Assembly (NCBI GenBank): GCA_033060915.1
Contig: CM065398.1
Coordinates: forward strand, 3,756,501 to 3,820,500
Reading direction: 5' to 3'
Length of the DNA: 64,000 bases
DNA from: Euryodendron excelsum
Taxonomy: Eukaryota; Streptophyta; Magnoliopsida; Ericales; Pentaphylacaceae
This document shows, piece by piece, positions 1-11,302 of the stretch; within the stretch, counting starts at the first letter, position 1; each line of letters opens with the position of its first letter. The position numbers and the translations under genes were made by a program. A model generated the notes under the pieces. It saw nothing but the letters and a program-made list of their open reading frames with translations, was not told where the DNA came from and did no database searches.

Positions 1-39
1 ACAATAGTAATGGAACGACAGTTGTAATAGAAACATATA

Positions 40-2361
40 TTACCAATTAAAAACTGTGGCACGATGCCCGGCTGCAATTTTGTTCCAATCCTCAAATTTT
101 TTTCGCACTTCTGTAGGGAAACAATGGCCATTACTAATGTCACGTTGTATTTCACGGCGTCGTGCAACGAAACTCTTAACAAGACGATAGTAAGTTACCT
201 GCACACATGCTGTGATGGGCAAATTACGTGCGCCTACTATGGCACCATTGTACCCCTCAGAATTGTTGGTTGTGACGATCCTCCAACGAAACCCACCATC
301 GTAAGCCAATGTCCACTTAGTAGCATCCTCCCCCATTAATTGAATATAACATGTTTCACATCTTTTCGTATTTTATCCATTATTTTGTTGAACTTTCGCA
401 CTTGATGAGCTGTACTAGCAGCCCACACCAAGTCCTTGACCTTTATCATGTTATAATTCTTATGACAGTTACTGCGAAAGTGTCGAAGGCAGTACCTGTG
501 AAAACCAGGGGTTTGATCATCCCTTGGATGTTCCCATTCTCGACTAATGGCATTTAGCAGGCCTTGGTTGCGGTCCGAAATTATGGACACTCGTTCCCGA
601 CCAGAGACAATGCAGTGTCTCACCAAATGTATGAACCACGACCAGTTACAGGTGTCTTCAACCTCGACAACGGAAAAAGCAAGAGGAAAAGTTATACCCC
701 TCGCAGTAACCCCGACAGCAATAAGCATAACACCTTTGTATTTCCCATAAAGGTGAGTGCCATCAACCGATATGACTGGCAGACTGTGTTTGAAACCCTC
801 AATTCATGGGCCGAAGGCCCAAAATACTCGATCAAACTCGACTAGATGACCTACATCTTGAGAAAAGGTCTCTAAAATTTGTATAGTTCCGGGGTTTCTT
901 GACTGCAATGTCAACAGATATCTAGGAAGCTTTGAGAACGACTCTTTCCAATTCCCGAATATCATCTCTATGGCTTTTGTTCTTGCTTGCCATGTTTTCT
1001 TGTATGACACTGAGTGGTGGTGATGTGTTTTCACATTTTCAATTATCAATGCGATCTTCCAGTCTGGATCTTTCTGTACAAACATAACACAGTTTAAGTA
1101 CATTATAGAAAGTGCTTATACGACAAATTAATGAATTATTGTGACTATGTATACACAAAGTTAAACCCACCGCGACTTGTGCCATGATAACATGTGATAT
1201 GAAGTTCGCGTCTAGATTACAATGGCCCATGTTTGGCATCCTGTACAAGCAAGTATGAGGGCCAGGTTATTGCGTAACCTCCCACATTGCATGCTTTTTT
1301 TCGGAAGCACGAAGCATCCAAGGGCAGTTGTGTGCACACTTAACTTTCCCTAGTTTCTTAGTTGAGTCAACAACCAAGTACTCCTTGTTATTATGCAAAT
1401 GATATACCTTGCATGCATTTTTCAAAGCAACCTTATCATTGAACAGCATCCCTAGTTGAAAATTAGGGTTGCCCCTATCCCATACGGACCCACGGCAAAA
1501 CTCATTCCTGCCAGGTACTGGTGCATCATAGCGTTCCGGTAGTGTCGTGAAGTAAAGAACCGGGATCTACCGTTGTTGTTGAACATCATCATCAGAGTCA
1601 TTCATTAAAGCGACATCTACATCTTCATCTGATTGTTCCGACTGTATACCTGGAGACCTTACATTCAAATCAAAATCCCTAGGCATGGATCGGCAACCTG
1701 ATTCAACCATATACTACACTGCATTCATACCGTCACTATATCCCATTGTAGGCTGAACTGTTGACATACTACTCGATCCAATGCCACCATCTGCGTATGA
1801 ACCATAGCAACCACTTTGTTGTGTGTTGTGCATCTGAAACGAACTACCATGTTGGTTCATTTGATGTGAAAATGGCACAGTGTGACCTACAGTGTCTTGC
1901 CCTAATGTCAGCATCGTTGAGAAATTCCACGTTGTTGACATATTTTCCTGATTCGCTAGCATTCTACCATACCCCGAAATGTCACCCAACATTCGATCCG
2001 CTACAAGGTCCACAGCTACTGGTGCATTCTCTACTTCAACATAAAGCTCGATGCATTGCATCCACGAATTTTTCTGTGGTAGTCGTGAGGCAATTCGCAA
2101 TGTTCGGTCATCGTTGATTGGCAATTTCTTATATATGACCGAGCCCCCTTCATTACTGTACGGAAATCTGCATATTATTTTTATCCTTATATTTTCTCCA
2201 TCCTTAACAACTAGGGGCATGATCATATCTTCTAGTTCGGACAGTTTGCATTGTAACGGTATACTACAACATGTCTGGCACTCTATGTTGTACACTATTC
2301 CTTCATTACGATCTTTCATTATTTCCCCACCCCAATACATCCTTGCCACTGTCTCATCCAT
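40..2361 (-). pseudogene. Mutator-like (MULE, mudrA-type) transposase, decayed, cut by left window edge
   Basis: Minus-strand remnant of a MULE transposase, the DDE enzyme that moves Mutator elements. It starts at ATG 2361 (MDETVARMYW) with an N-terminal block ending at a TAG at 1714. The MuDR-type N-terminal domain lies near 1267-1449 (KCAHNCPWMLRAS), and the catalytic core at about 340-800 has SVDGTHLYGKYKG and SDRNQG, which would supply two of the DDE acids. The block at 40-336 (KWTLAYDGGFRWRIVTTN) is the usual segment before the SWIM zinc finger, which would lie off the window. A likely intron is 1074-1170 (GT...TTTGTACAG). In-frame stops at 1714, about 1566, 1267 and 804, plus a frameshift near 336, make it dead. 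I see no terminal inverted repeat. Family call is firm; activity is excluded. Confidence 0.9.
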
Positions 2362-2389
2362 TTTTGTGCCCTGTTATCAATAATTTCGT

Positions 2390-3520
2390 AAATCAATTTT
2401 GTATTTTTTCTATAAATTTCGTAAATCAATTTTTTATTTTTTTTAATAAATTTTATATTTTTACAATAAATTTTATGTTTTTACAATAAATTGGTAAATA
2501 ATATTTATTGACTTGTAAATAAATTTCGTATTTTACAATAACCGTGTAAATAAATTTCTTATTTTTTCAACAATCAATGTCATATTTTTTCAATAAATTT
2601 TGTATTTTTACAATAATTACGTGTTTTTACAAATATATTCGTTTTCTTATATACATTTCGTATTTTACAATGCCTTTTTAAATAAATTTTATATTTTTCA
2701 ATAATTTCATAAATATATTTCCTAGTTTTTCAATAATTTCATAAATCAATTTTTTATGTTTTCTATAAAATTTTATAAATCAATGTCTTATTTTTTCAAT
2801 AAATTTTGTATTTTTACTATAAATTTTGTATTTTTAGATAATTACATGTTTTTACAATAAATTGGTAAATAATATTTATTTCATATTTTACAATAACTTT
2901 GTAAATAATTTTTGTATTTTTTCAATAATTTCATAAATATATTTTATATTTTTTCATTATTTCATAAATCATTTTTTATATTTTTTCTATAAAGTTCATA
3001 AATCAATGTCTTATTTTTTTCAATACATTTTTTTACTATAAATTTTTTATTTTTTTAGATAATTATGTATTTTTACAATAAATTGGTGAATAATATTTAT
3101 TTACTTGTAAATAAATTTCGTATTTCACAATAACTTTGTAAATAATTTTTGTATTTTTTAATAATTTCGTAAATATATTTTATATTTTTTCAATATTTTT
3201 TAAATCATTTTTTTATTTTTTCTATAAATTTCATAAATCAATGTCTTATTTTTTCAATACTTTTTTTTTTATTTTTACTATAAATTTTTTATTTTTTAGA
3301 TAATTCCTTGTTTTTACAATAAACTGGTAAATAATATTTATTTACTTGAAAATAAATTTTGAATTTTTTTAATAACTTTGTTCATAATTTTTGTATTTTT
3401 TTAATAATTTCGTAAATACTTTTTTATATTTTTTTCATAATTTGTAAATTAATTTTTTATGTTTGGTATAAATTTCATAAATCAATGTCTTATTTATTTT
3501 TTCAATTAATTTTGAGTGAG
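2390..3520. repeat. AT-rich degenerate tandem repeat
   Basis: About 1.1 kb of extremely AT-rich DNA directly upstream of the MULE start. A recognisable phrase, acaataaattggtaaataat, recurs near 2483, 2854, 3075 and 3316, giving steps of roughly 371, 221 and 241 bp, so the underlying unit is probably about 220-240 bp with one copy lost or diverged. Shorter phrases such as ttgtaaataa and ttcataaatca recur inside units. It holds no gene. It may be the subterminal or promoter region of the MULE, but no TIR was found to prove this. Confidence 0.65.
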
Positions 3521-4124
3521 TGAGTGAGAGGGAAGTTAACAACATAAGTATAATTAAACTAAGCCATTCCATGTCAATAAGTTGTTAGAGATGAATTTTA
3601 TTCTCTTCACTGTGTTCAAACCCATCTCAGAATACATGATTAAGATGATGAAAAAATCAACATTTTCAGCTTTAAAACTTGATGTCATTGTTTTTCAAGC
3701 AACCATTTGATCAATAAATTCACAATAAAAAAATTTCAGCTGAGCCTTCGTTCATGTTTGGTGATATATATTCTTACTTGTAAATAAATTTTGCATTTTT
3801 ATAATAATTTCATAAAAATAAATAAAAAAAATGTTTCTATTACACACTTAAACAAAACAAACAAGATAAATAAATTTTATAAGAGCTTACCAAAAAATAA
3901 GGTGACTGTCGAAGTACAAGTATTTGTCGGAGTGACGGGGCTAATGAAGATCACTACATTACAATTAATTATAATATTAGTGATCTTTAAATTATATTAT
4001 AAAGTAATTATATACTCAAAAAAAATACATAACTTACCTGCTTTCAATTTTTTGTCGAAGAAGAGGTGCTGAAAAAATAAAAAAAAGAAGAAAGTGACAA
4101 AAAAAAAGGTGGGAAGAAAAAAGA
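3521..4124. other. AT-rich intergenic stretch, no gene seen
   Basis: No coding signal or known repeat is visible. The phrase gagtgagtgagaggga occurs at about 3514 and again at about 4132, bracketing this stretch. This could mark a duplication or simply reflect local GA-rich composition. Confidence 0.4.
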
Positions 4125-4425
4125 GTTTAGAGAGTGAGTGAGAGGGAAGAGAAGAGAAACAGTGAGAAGGCAGTGAGGATTTCTGAAGGGAAGAATAAGA
4201 AAAGGGGGGACGTGAGGGAGAGAAGGAGGGCTAGCAAAGTGAGGGAGAGAAAAGAGGGATGGGAGAGCTGGACGTGAGGGAGAAACGAGAAAAGAGGGGG
4301 GGAGAGGGGGCCTGGCAAGTGAGGCAGAGGAAAAAAGAGGGGTAGGGGGTAGGGGCTGCAGCCAGATGTGAGGGAGAGAAGGGGGGGAGGGGGGCTTGGT
4401 AAGGTGAGAGACGTGAGTGAGATAT
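4125..4425. repeat. Polypurine tract with repeated GTGAGGGAGAG motif
   Basis: About 300 bp in which the plus strand is almost entirely G and A. The motif gtgagggagag or a close variant recurs at about 4212, 4239, 4274, 4319 and 4368, spaced 27-49 bp. The long proline/serine/leucine-rich reading frames on the opposite strand are a by-product of this composition and are not treated as genes. Confidence 0.7.
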
Positions 4426-4439
4426 ACAAAAAAAAAAAA

Positions 4440-4613
4440 CGCACTTTGATACTGCGTTTTACAGAAAAACGTAGCCTTGGGTTGCATTTCTCTGTAAAAC
4501 GCAGTCTAAGACTGCGTGTTACAGAGAAACGCAATTCAAGATTGCGTTTTTCTGTAAAACATAACTTTGAACTGCGTTTTTTTTTTAAATCGCAATTTTG
4601 AATTGCGTTTTAA
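4440..4613. repeat. 30-bp tandem repeat, about 5.8 units, two dyads per unit
   Basis: Five to six units of 30-31 bp start at 4440, 4470, 4500, 4530, 4560 and 4591. Each unit has one dyad of the type gcagtct-a-agactgc (or gcaatt-ttg-aattgc) and a second dyad of the type gtttt-ctgt-aaaac. Every unit can therefore fold into two short hairpins on either strand. Because 30 is a multiple of 3, both strands show a spurious 10-residue repeat (LRFTEKRSLR-like and RLRFSVKR-like). No CRISPR logic applies in a plant genome: units are contiguous, with no unique spacers. Confidence 0.85.
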
Positions 4614-4710
4614 AGTATTTTGGGAATTACTTTGGTCAAATTAATATCTTGGGAATAAATTTAAAAATATCAATTAATATTTTCAGGGCACTAACCCTAC
4701 TTAACCCTCC

Positions 4711-4760
<50 letters not shown>

Positions 4761-4761
4761 G
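4711..4761. repeat. (AT)n(AG)n compound microsatellite
   Basis: About 24 bp of AT repeats run directly into about 27 bp of AG repeats. A second AG run with the same downstream sequence lies at about 5560-5592, so this microsatellite is part of a larger duplicated module. Confidence 0.9.
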
Positions 4762-5680
4762 ACAATGGGGTCAAGGGCAATATATAGAAGGATCAGAATT
4801 GGGGAGGGGGGGCAAGGCCAGCTCAAGACAAGTTGAGGTCTAAGACGACAATTTTAATGTGAGTATTTATTTTTTAAAATTATTTATTTTATAAATTGGT
4901 GTTTTTTCTTTTTGAAGTCAACTACTGTACGGAGTTTGGCTTTTTTTTCTAACGGACATTTTTTTCATATGGACTAAGGCCTCTTCTTTTAAAGGAAAAC
5001 GTAAAAATTATGTAAGGCCTTAAAACTATATAAAGGTTTTAAAATTTTTGGGACTTTAAAAAATTTTATTTGTATAATTTTTTGTTAAGCCAATTTTTTT
5101 TTCTTTTTGAAGTTTACTTAGGGTTGTTGATTTTAAGTCTTCTTTATCTAAGAAGACTTTTTTTTTCACTTGAACTATGAAATTCTCTAGAACAAAAAGA
5201 TATGAAAACTACATGGGACGCTGACTATAACATTTAATGTTTAAAAAATTTAAGGCATTAAAAAAATTTGTTTGTACAATTTACTTTTTTATTACTAAAC
5301 TAGTATTTTTTTTCCTTAAAGTTCACTAGTGTACTTGATTTTGAGTTTCTTTTTTTAACAGATAATTTTTTCTCATTTGAATTAGGTATTTTTAAAAAAT
5401 TAATAATATAAAAACTATATAAAATTTTACCTAATTTTAAAAATTTTGGAACCTTACAAATATTTGGGCTTTAGCCGATTGTTTAAGTGGCTTTAAGGGT
5501 GTGCCGGCCGGGGGTGGGTGGGTGGGCGGGCGGGCTACAATTGTGAATTTTCACAATCCTAGAGAGAGAGAGAGAGGGAGAGAGAGAGAGAGGGGTCAAG
5601 GGCAATATATATACACGGATCGGAATGGGGGGGCGAGGTGGGCTACAATTGTAAATTTTCGCAACCCTAATACTGCATAA
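4762..5680. repeat. Duplicated GA/GGTCAAGGGCAATATATA module around a ~200-bp degenerate tandem repeat
   Basis: The sequence after the AG run at 4762 (ggggtcaagggcaatatata, then a ggatc-gaat-ggggg block) is repeated after a second AG run at about 5590. A third partial copy holding gctacaattgtgaattttc lies at about 5533. Between them, 4883-5470 contains about three degenerate units of 180-210 bp, each with a T-rich run, tttttgaagt(c/t), a catttgaact-like phrase and aaaactatataa. No gene is visible. This looks like a small unidentified repetitive element or a local amplification. Confidence 0.5.
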
Positions 5681-5825
5681 CAATAAGTGCGAATTTCATA
5701 ATAATGTTTAGAGTAATACAATAGTGAGTGATAGGAGTTTAGGAAAGACAATAGTACAAATTTATAATAGATACTAGCATTAAAACTCGTACTATGCACG
5801 GTTGTAAAAATATATATATACTAAA

Positions 5826-6648
5826 TGATGGGGACTAACCAGAACGACCCTTTGACGAGGGGCTGACTAGGAATTCTCTTGACCACGCCCCCTACTCGGA
5901 GCACTCAGAAGAGCACATATGGACTGTCAGATTCAGCTGATGACGCATTGTGCATTACAATGTTTGAGGCTTCAGCACCAAACAAGATATCTTGAAGGAC
6001 GTACATGGAATCGAAAGCAGGAAAAACACCGCAAAAGGAAGGTCATCCCTAAGAGACCCAGCCGACTAAAGCCTGATCAAGGAGGTCAGCCTCGAACAGA
6101 CTAAAGTCTACTAGGTCGTGGCCGCACACGACTAGGCGGACCATACTCGAGCCAAACCACGCCAGTCATCCGTCCCACCTGCCACGACAACGAAAACCAT
6201 CATTGACAATTTAATCATGATAGCATGTTCCTAACTCCAGGACTTGGTGTGTAGCAACAGGTAGTCACCTCACTCGCTCTGACACACGCCTAATGAAGCG
6301 CCACGATTGGGGTTTGGACAACCACTCTCCCTATTACCCTGTCACCAGTCAGGACCTCCAATACCGCGCTGTCACGTGGAGAAATAGCTGTCTCTCACCC
6401 TCTCCACGCATGCAACGCCCCTCTTACGCCACTAGGATGCTTGCCCGTATATAAAGGAAAACCATCTTCTCCAAAAAGGTACGCAAACATAAACCCTAGT
6501 AAAAACTCTGTCAAAATACATTCAGAAACCTAACTTTGGCATCGGAGTGCCCTTAGCAAGCATCACACCGGTGCCGCTTACCCCTTTCCCTTCTCGAATT
6601 ACCGGAGCTGATCGTTGCTGGCCTAGAGACCGAGTTACTACATCATCA
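5826..6648 (+). mobile_element. Solo LTR (823 bp) with 5-bp target site duplication
   Basis: The interval begins TGATG and ends CATCA, a terminal inverted repeat, and is flanked on both sides by ctaaa (5821-5825 and 6649-6653), the expected 5-bp target duplication. It is far more GC-rich than its surroundings. A TATATAAA box lies at 6448-6455, about 190 bp before the right end, followed by an aaaccctagt-like leader, giving U3-R-U5 order on the plus strand. No internal domain remains, so it is best read as the product of LTR-LTR recombination. The superfamily is not clear from the LTR alone; gypsy is plausible. Confidence 0.88.
6448..6455 (+). promoter_or_regulatory. TATA box of the solo LTR
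   Basis: TATATAAA in a GC-moderate context, followed by a leader rich in aaaccctag/aaaccta phrases. Its position fits the U3/R boundary of the LTR at 5826-6648. Confidence 0.65.
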
Positions 6649-6653
6649 CTAAA

Positions 6654-7780
6654 TTTAAAATTTTTATAAAAAGATAAGTTATTATTGTAGAGGTTTGGAT
6701 CTTACACTAATTATATAATTTATATTAAATTATAATAATCAATGTAGTCTTGAAATAAATTATAACAGTTTATTGTGAACAAATCTGTAATTTGTAATAA
6801 GAAACTAATATTTTAATGTGATTATTTCACAATGTACGGACTTATGGATATATAGCTACTTAAAACTAAAAATTTTACTTAAAAAGAATTCGTATTTTTA
6901 ACTGAAAAAGACTTTATCTATCACCAAATACTTACTCTACTAAGTGAAATTTGATTTTTAAATTTATCTTTATAAAAAAAACTTATCCTTAAATTATGAA
7001 TTTAAAATTTTCAGTACTTAAAATTGTTAGCATTAATAATACAATATGTGAGTGCAGTTATATCCAATATTCTCTCAGTTTAATAATCATATATTAAGAA
7101 TAGTAACTTAAAACTTTAGCAAGCGCCAATCAAAAAAATATATATGACAATGTAGGCTCAGTTAACATAATTTTGTAGTCATTATACTTCCATAGTTATG
7201 AATGTTACCGTAAATTATATTTAAAAATATTGGTCAAACCAAAATCAATGAATTTTTATTGTAAAATCAATCATGCAACAAAATAATTATATCCTTGTTC
7301 ATTCAAGTTCACAAAATAACATAAAATCATATTAGATCTTGAGATGGAAAAAAAAAAAGTTGAACAATTATCATTTCTTTAGGTAAAATAATAATGTTGA
7401 CATCCAATTTAGTTTTATACAAATTATTGGAGAAATATTATGTTGTAAGGGTATCTACAAAATGTTGTTGTACTGATTGATACATAAACTTTTACAAAAA
7501 TTGAAAGAGTTAAAAATGAAAATGAGAATAATTTTACACATTTTATTTGAAAAAGGTAAGATTAAAGGAACACATAATTTCATCACAACTTTATTCATTT
7601 TCAATTAGCTCAATTCATTTTATTTTATTTCAAAAGAAGGATTTTTACTTTTATTTTCTCGGAAAAAAATTTTAGTGGCATGGGAATTGAGACAATAAAA
7701 AATAAAAATAAAAAGATAATAATTTTATTACATATGTCATTCTTATTTTATAAATTTAATATATAACTGATTCAGAATTA
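6654..7780. other. AT-rich intergenic DNA, nothing recognised
   Basis: More than 1.1 kb with no open frame of note, no terminal repeats and no recognisable transposon domain. The composition is similar to 21191-23990, and both probably belong to the old intergenic background into which the large LTR elements inserted. Confidence 0.5.
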
Positions 7781-8117
7781 AAGATTCTTTATTAGGAGCA
7801 TACTAAAGAAATTTTAGAAATATTATGGCATCCATTAAAGAATAGAACTTATAAAATTATGAAGAAATAAGAAAAATTCGATAGCACCAATAATATTATG
7901 ACACGTGTATTTTGTTAATGACAAAATATCAATAATTTCACAATACTTGTCTTTTTTACCTTAGTAATTTACAATATTATTTAATAAAGATTATTTAGAA
8001 TAAGCATATTTAAAAAAACTTTAAAAATTTTACCATAACTATCAATGGATAGCATTTATGAAGTTTATAACACAAAAATAGTATGACACATGTATGACAC
8101 ATGTGTCATACTATTTT
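7781..8117. repeat. Two units of a ~200-bp tandem repeat, left of the Athila element
   Basis: The phrase aagatt(c/a)ttta...gagcat(a)...aaatattA(c)CAT...atgacac(a/g)tgtat starts at 7781 and again at 7987. A third copy starts at 21053, right of the Athila element. Removing the element and one TSD copy puts the third unit at about 8182, so the spacings are about 206 and 195 bp. Each unit ends in an atgacacAtgt-like motif. No gene is visible. Confidence 0.7.
8075..8117. repeat. 19-bp perfect inverted repeat with 5-bp loop
   Basis: aaaatagtatgacacatgt at 8075-8093 is perfectly complementary to 8099-8117, with atgac between the arms. It sits 20 bp from the Athila insertion site. The related units at 7781 and 21053 carry only one arm, so the hairpin arose in this copy, perhaps by a local inverted duplication. 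Confidence 0.85.
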
Positions 8118-8137
8118 AAAATTAGAAAACACCAATG

Positions 8138-9379
8138 TGAATCGCTCTCAAATGTGCATTGAACTTAAGCTTCCCGCAAGGTTTACGGGTGTCGATCGAA
8201 GTAAAATTCAGTAAGTACCAGTATCGTTCTCCCAAAGAATCACACCCAATTTAGGTAACACATGTAAGCAAAATAACCAACCAATTGGGCCGAATTAGCG
8301 AATTACTTAACAAATTGAAATTAACTAAAAGTAAAAACAAAAATGCTTGAATGGTGAGAGGTTGTAGATTACTAAACTAAGCTAATTACACTTGAAATTG
8401 AAAGCAACTATACTAAATTTGAAACAATTAATGAATAACTTGGACACAATTGATCAAATCTACCAATTCTCTACAAGTGTCTTAATGGAGGGTTTCATTA
8501 CTCAAATTAAGGAATCACTCTGTGGATCCTTAATTTGGAAGATTTAGACTATATAAACGACAATTCATACTCAATTGGATGTAAATTAAGGATCAATTAT
8601 ATGGAATCTTAGATAGAAGTCATGATTTGTGCAATACCTATACCAATCAAGGAATTGTGCATAGAAATTACCAAAAATGATTATGAATCCAAGTTTTCTG
8701 TAGTTTTACATCACAATTGAGATGAATTTGAAGAATTCATAAGATGAATCATTGAACTGTATATACCTCCATTGAAGACTTTGAAGATCCTTGGTAGATC
8801 TTCATAATTGTATCCAAGGAAGGCTTAGCTACTTGATTCCACAGAAGAAAGCATAAAGAATTGAAAATTTCTCATTGATTGATGAAGAAAATAGTGTTTG
8901 ATTACAAAGAAAGTCTAAGAAAATGCAAGAAAATATAAAATAAACCCACTTTCTCTCTCTACAGTACGTCCTAACAGAAAATCTAGCCTAAAACTAAAGA
9001 TAAATACAAAATTTGCGTCATTTTCCGGAGATATAGCCTCAAAACTCGTACAGAATTTGTCGATACCGTACGTATGGTACTGTTCACCGTATGTACAGTG
9101 AACTTACCGTACATACGGTAAAGTTGACGCTGAATCGCACTCTTTGAAATTTGGATTTCTGTTGCAGGCATACGTATGATGACTACTACCGTACATATGG
9201 TCAGTGCAATTTTTGCTCTTTTTGCTCCGAATTTGCCATTTCTCCACTCGAAACTTGCAAAAATACCCATAAACACTTATTAAAACAATTATTATACTAA
9301 AATGAAGTATATATACACCCTAATTGGACTAAAAATAGCTATTTAGGGACTTTAGTTTATACTTTTTGGAGTGTAATCA
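8138..9379 (-). repeat. 3' LTR of the Athila element
   Basis: 1242 bp, clearly alignable along its length with 19777-21003 but with many substitutions and small indels. Beyond about 9060 it carries five near-palindromes of the type ACCGTACGTACGGT. It lies next to a polypurine tract (9380-9391, read on the minus strand), which marks it as the 3' LTR. Confidence 0.92.
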
Positions 9380-9391
9380 CCACCCCCCACC
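9380..9391 (-). other. Polypurine tract of the Athila element
   Basis: The plus strand reads ccaccccccacc, so the minus strand is a purine run directly abutting the LTR. This is the expected primer site for second-strand synthesis. Confidence 0.8.
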
Positions 9392-11302
9392 TAGCTTTTG
9401 CTAGTCCCTAGCAAAAACGCGAAAAGTAAAACCAAATATATACAGCAAGATAATCTCCACTTTCGAGGGAGTCTCAGATGCATTTAGCATATGCATCAAG
9501 CCTTTGAACCCCTAGGCTACCCCTAGTGGACGAGTAGTGTCTCGTGAGGGCTTGCAGTGATGACACCCACAAATATCGGCTTATAATCAACAATCCTAGA
9601 TGCAGAACAATATAAGAGAAGTGCATGGGGATATGGCACAATACTCAAAACAGTGAAGCTCCTATTCCAATACAAACAAAGAAGGTCTAATGAAAACATT
9701 ATGACAAGATTCATGAGTTTATGTGTGCTAGGATCATACATAGTAGTTTACAATGCTTCACTTCACACCATCAATCTTAAAGTCTCGATCCAAATACTCT
9801 CCGAGCATACACTCAAAGAACAATTGAACACACGGTTGATCTCACTTGGTTGCTCTTAATAAAAGAGTAAATGTGTAAGTCATGCAAAAGAGCAAACCAA
9901 ACTAAGAAAGACGATATAATGCAAGTGTATCGACTTGGCATGACTTCATGAAAGAATGATTTATGGTATAGATATCAATTAAGCATGATGTGCAAATAAT
10001 GCCTTACATTCCTTGAAGACCTCAATTGAAAAATCATGCTTCGGATCATCAAGGACTTTGTAAGGGAAAGTCAAGAGGTATCAAGGTATGATAAAAAGGA
10101 AAGGAAAGGTGTGAAACTACAATACACTTGTGATTCAAGGCATATAATGCCCTTAAAGACCATCATCCTCTTCCAACTTCTGGATCTTTTAATATCAACC
10201 TCACTTCTTTTTGGAGTGTTAACTCCCTTTACCTATCGATCATTCTTGTTTTCCCCTTTTTTTTCTCTCTTTTTTTTCATAAACTCTCAATTGCTACACA
10301 TTTATCAAAAATACTTTTTTTTTTTTTTTTTGAATTGCAAAGATTGGGGATGCTTTTCACTTGCCACTATTGATTTTTTCTTCTTCTCTCTCTATATATT
10401 TCTTCATGATGAGACTTAGCATTTTATCACAAAGGGTGTGAAGATGTGGTGTCAAAAAGAAGGAAAAATGCAATAAAACTCGGTGGCTCAAAAATAACCA
10501 AAGAAGGCCTAAAATCATTTTCAAAGCAAATGTTGTATATATAGATATCGATGGAATATAAGTGTCATTCAATGCAAATCGATATCAAACCAACAAGCCA
10601 AACATAAGTATAATGAAGTCATTTTTTAATGCGAGAGCTGAATAAAAATTTATTCGAGTAAATGCAAAAATCTCTCCAATAAGGCAATAGGCTCTACCCT
10701 CACCGGATAATGATCTCCACTCAATTAGGTTATGGATGTAAAGATCAATAATGTACACTTCTTAATATGATTCGTGCTCGTAAATGCAATCATCTCATCA
10801 TAATGTAATCAAAACCATATCACGTTCATATCAAAATCAAAGAATACAAATGCTCATCATACTATGATCATGCCTCCATACTAACCCTTACTCATTCATA
10901 ATCCAGAATTGAATCTCATAAGATAAGCTATGGTCCCTCATGCGAAGTATCAACACATCCACTATGAATAATAAAGGTCAATCAATAGATCACTAATGAA
11001 TGCTAACAATGGAAAGTACATAATGAAAAAAACCAGACAATACCATCAACCTCTTACCATCATGCGACAGATAAAGATAAAAATATCCACTAACTCATAT
11101 CTGAAAAAGAACTTGTATATACAAGAGGTCAACATCCACTAAAAGAAATATATCATGTAAGCTCAAAACAGGTATGTAATCATATAGCACTGAAATGGAC
11201 TACATCAAAATGCTGCAGAGTTTTAGATACATCAATGGATGAAATGTATACATGGGATGTACATGAGATACTTTACATATGACACTATACATATGATGCT
11301 AT
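9392..11302 (-). other. Non-coding 3' region of the Athila element
   Basis: About 1.9 kb between the third ORF and the 3' LTR without a convincing reading frame. It includes a T-run at about 10314-10331 and scattered catatgac/tacatatga phrases near 11220-11300. Long 3' non-coding regions are normal in Athila elements. Short open frames here (for example around 10036-10419) are low-complexity and not treated as genes. Confidence 0.6.

Noticed and set aside
4044..4534. Two long minus-strand frames rich in proline, serine and leucine
   Set aside because: They are the complement of the purine tract and the 30-bp array; composition and repeat length explain the openness.
4440..4613. CRISPR-like array
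   Set aside because: Units are contiguous without unique spacers and the context is a plant genome.
10036..10419. 127-codon plus-strand frame
   Set aside because: Antisense to the Athila element's non-coding 3' region, ending in a poly-T derived run of phenylalanine; no domain.
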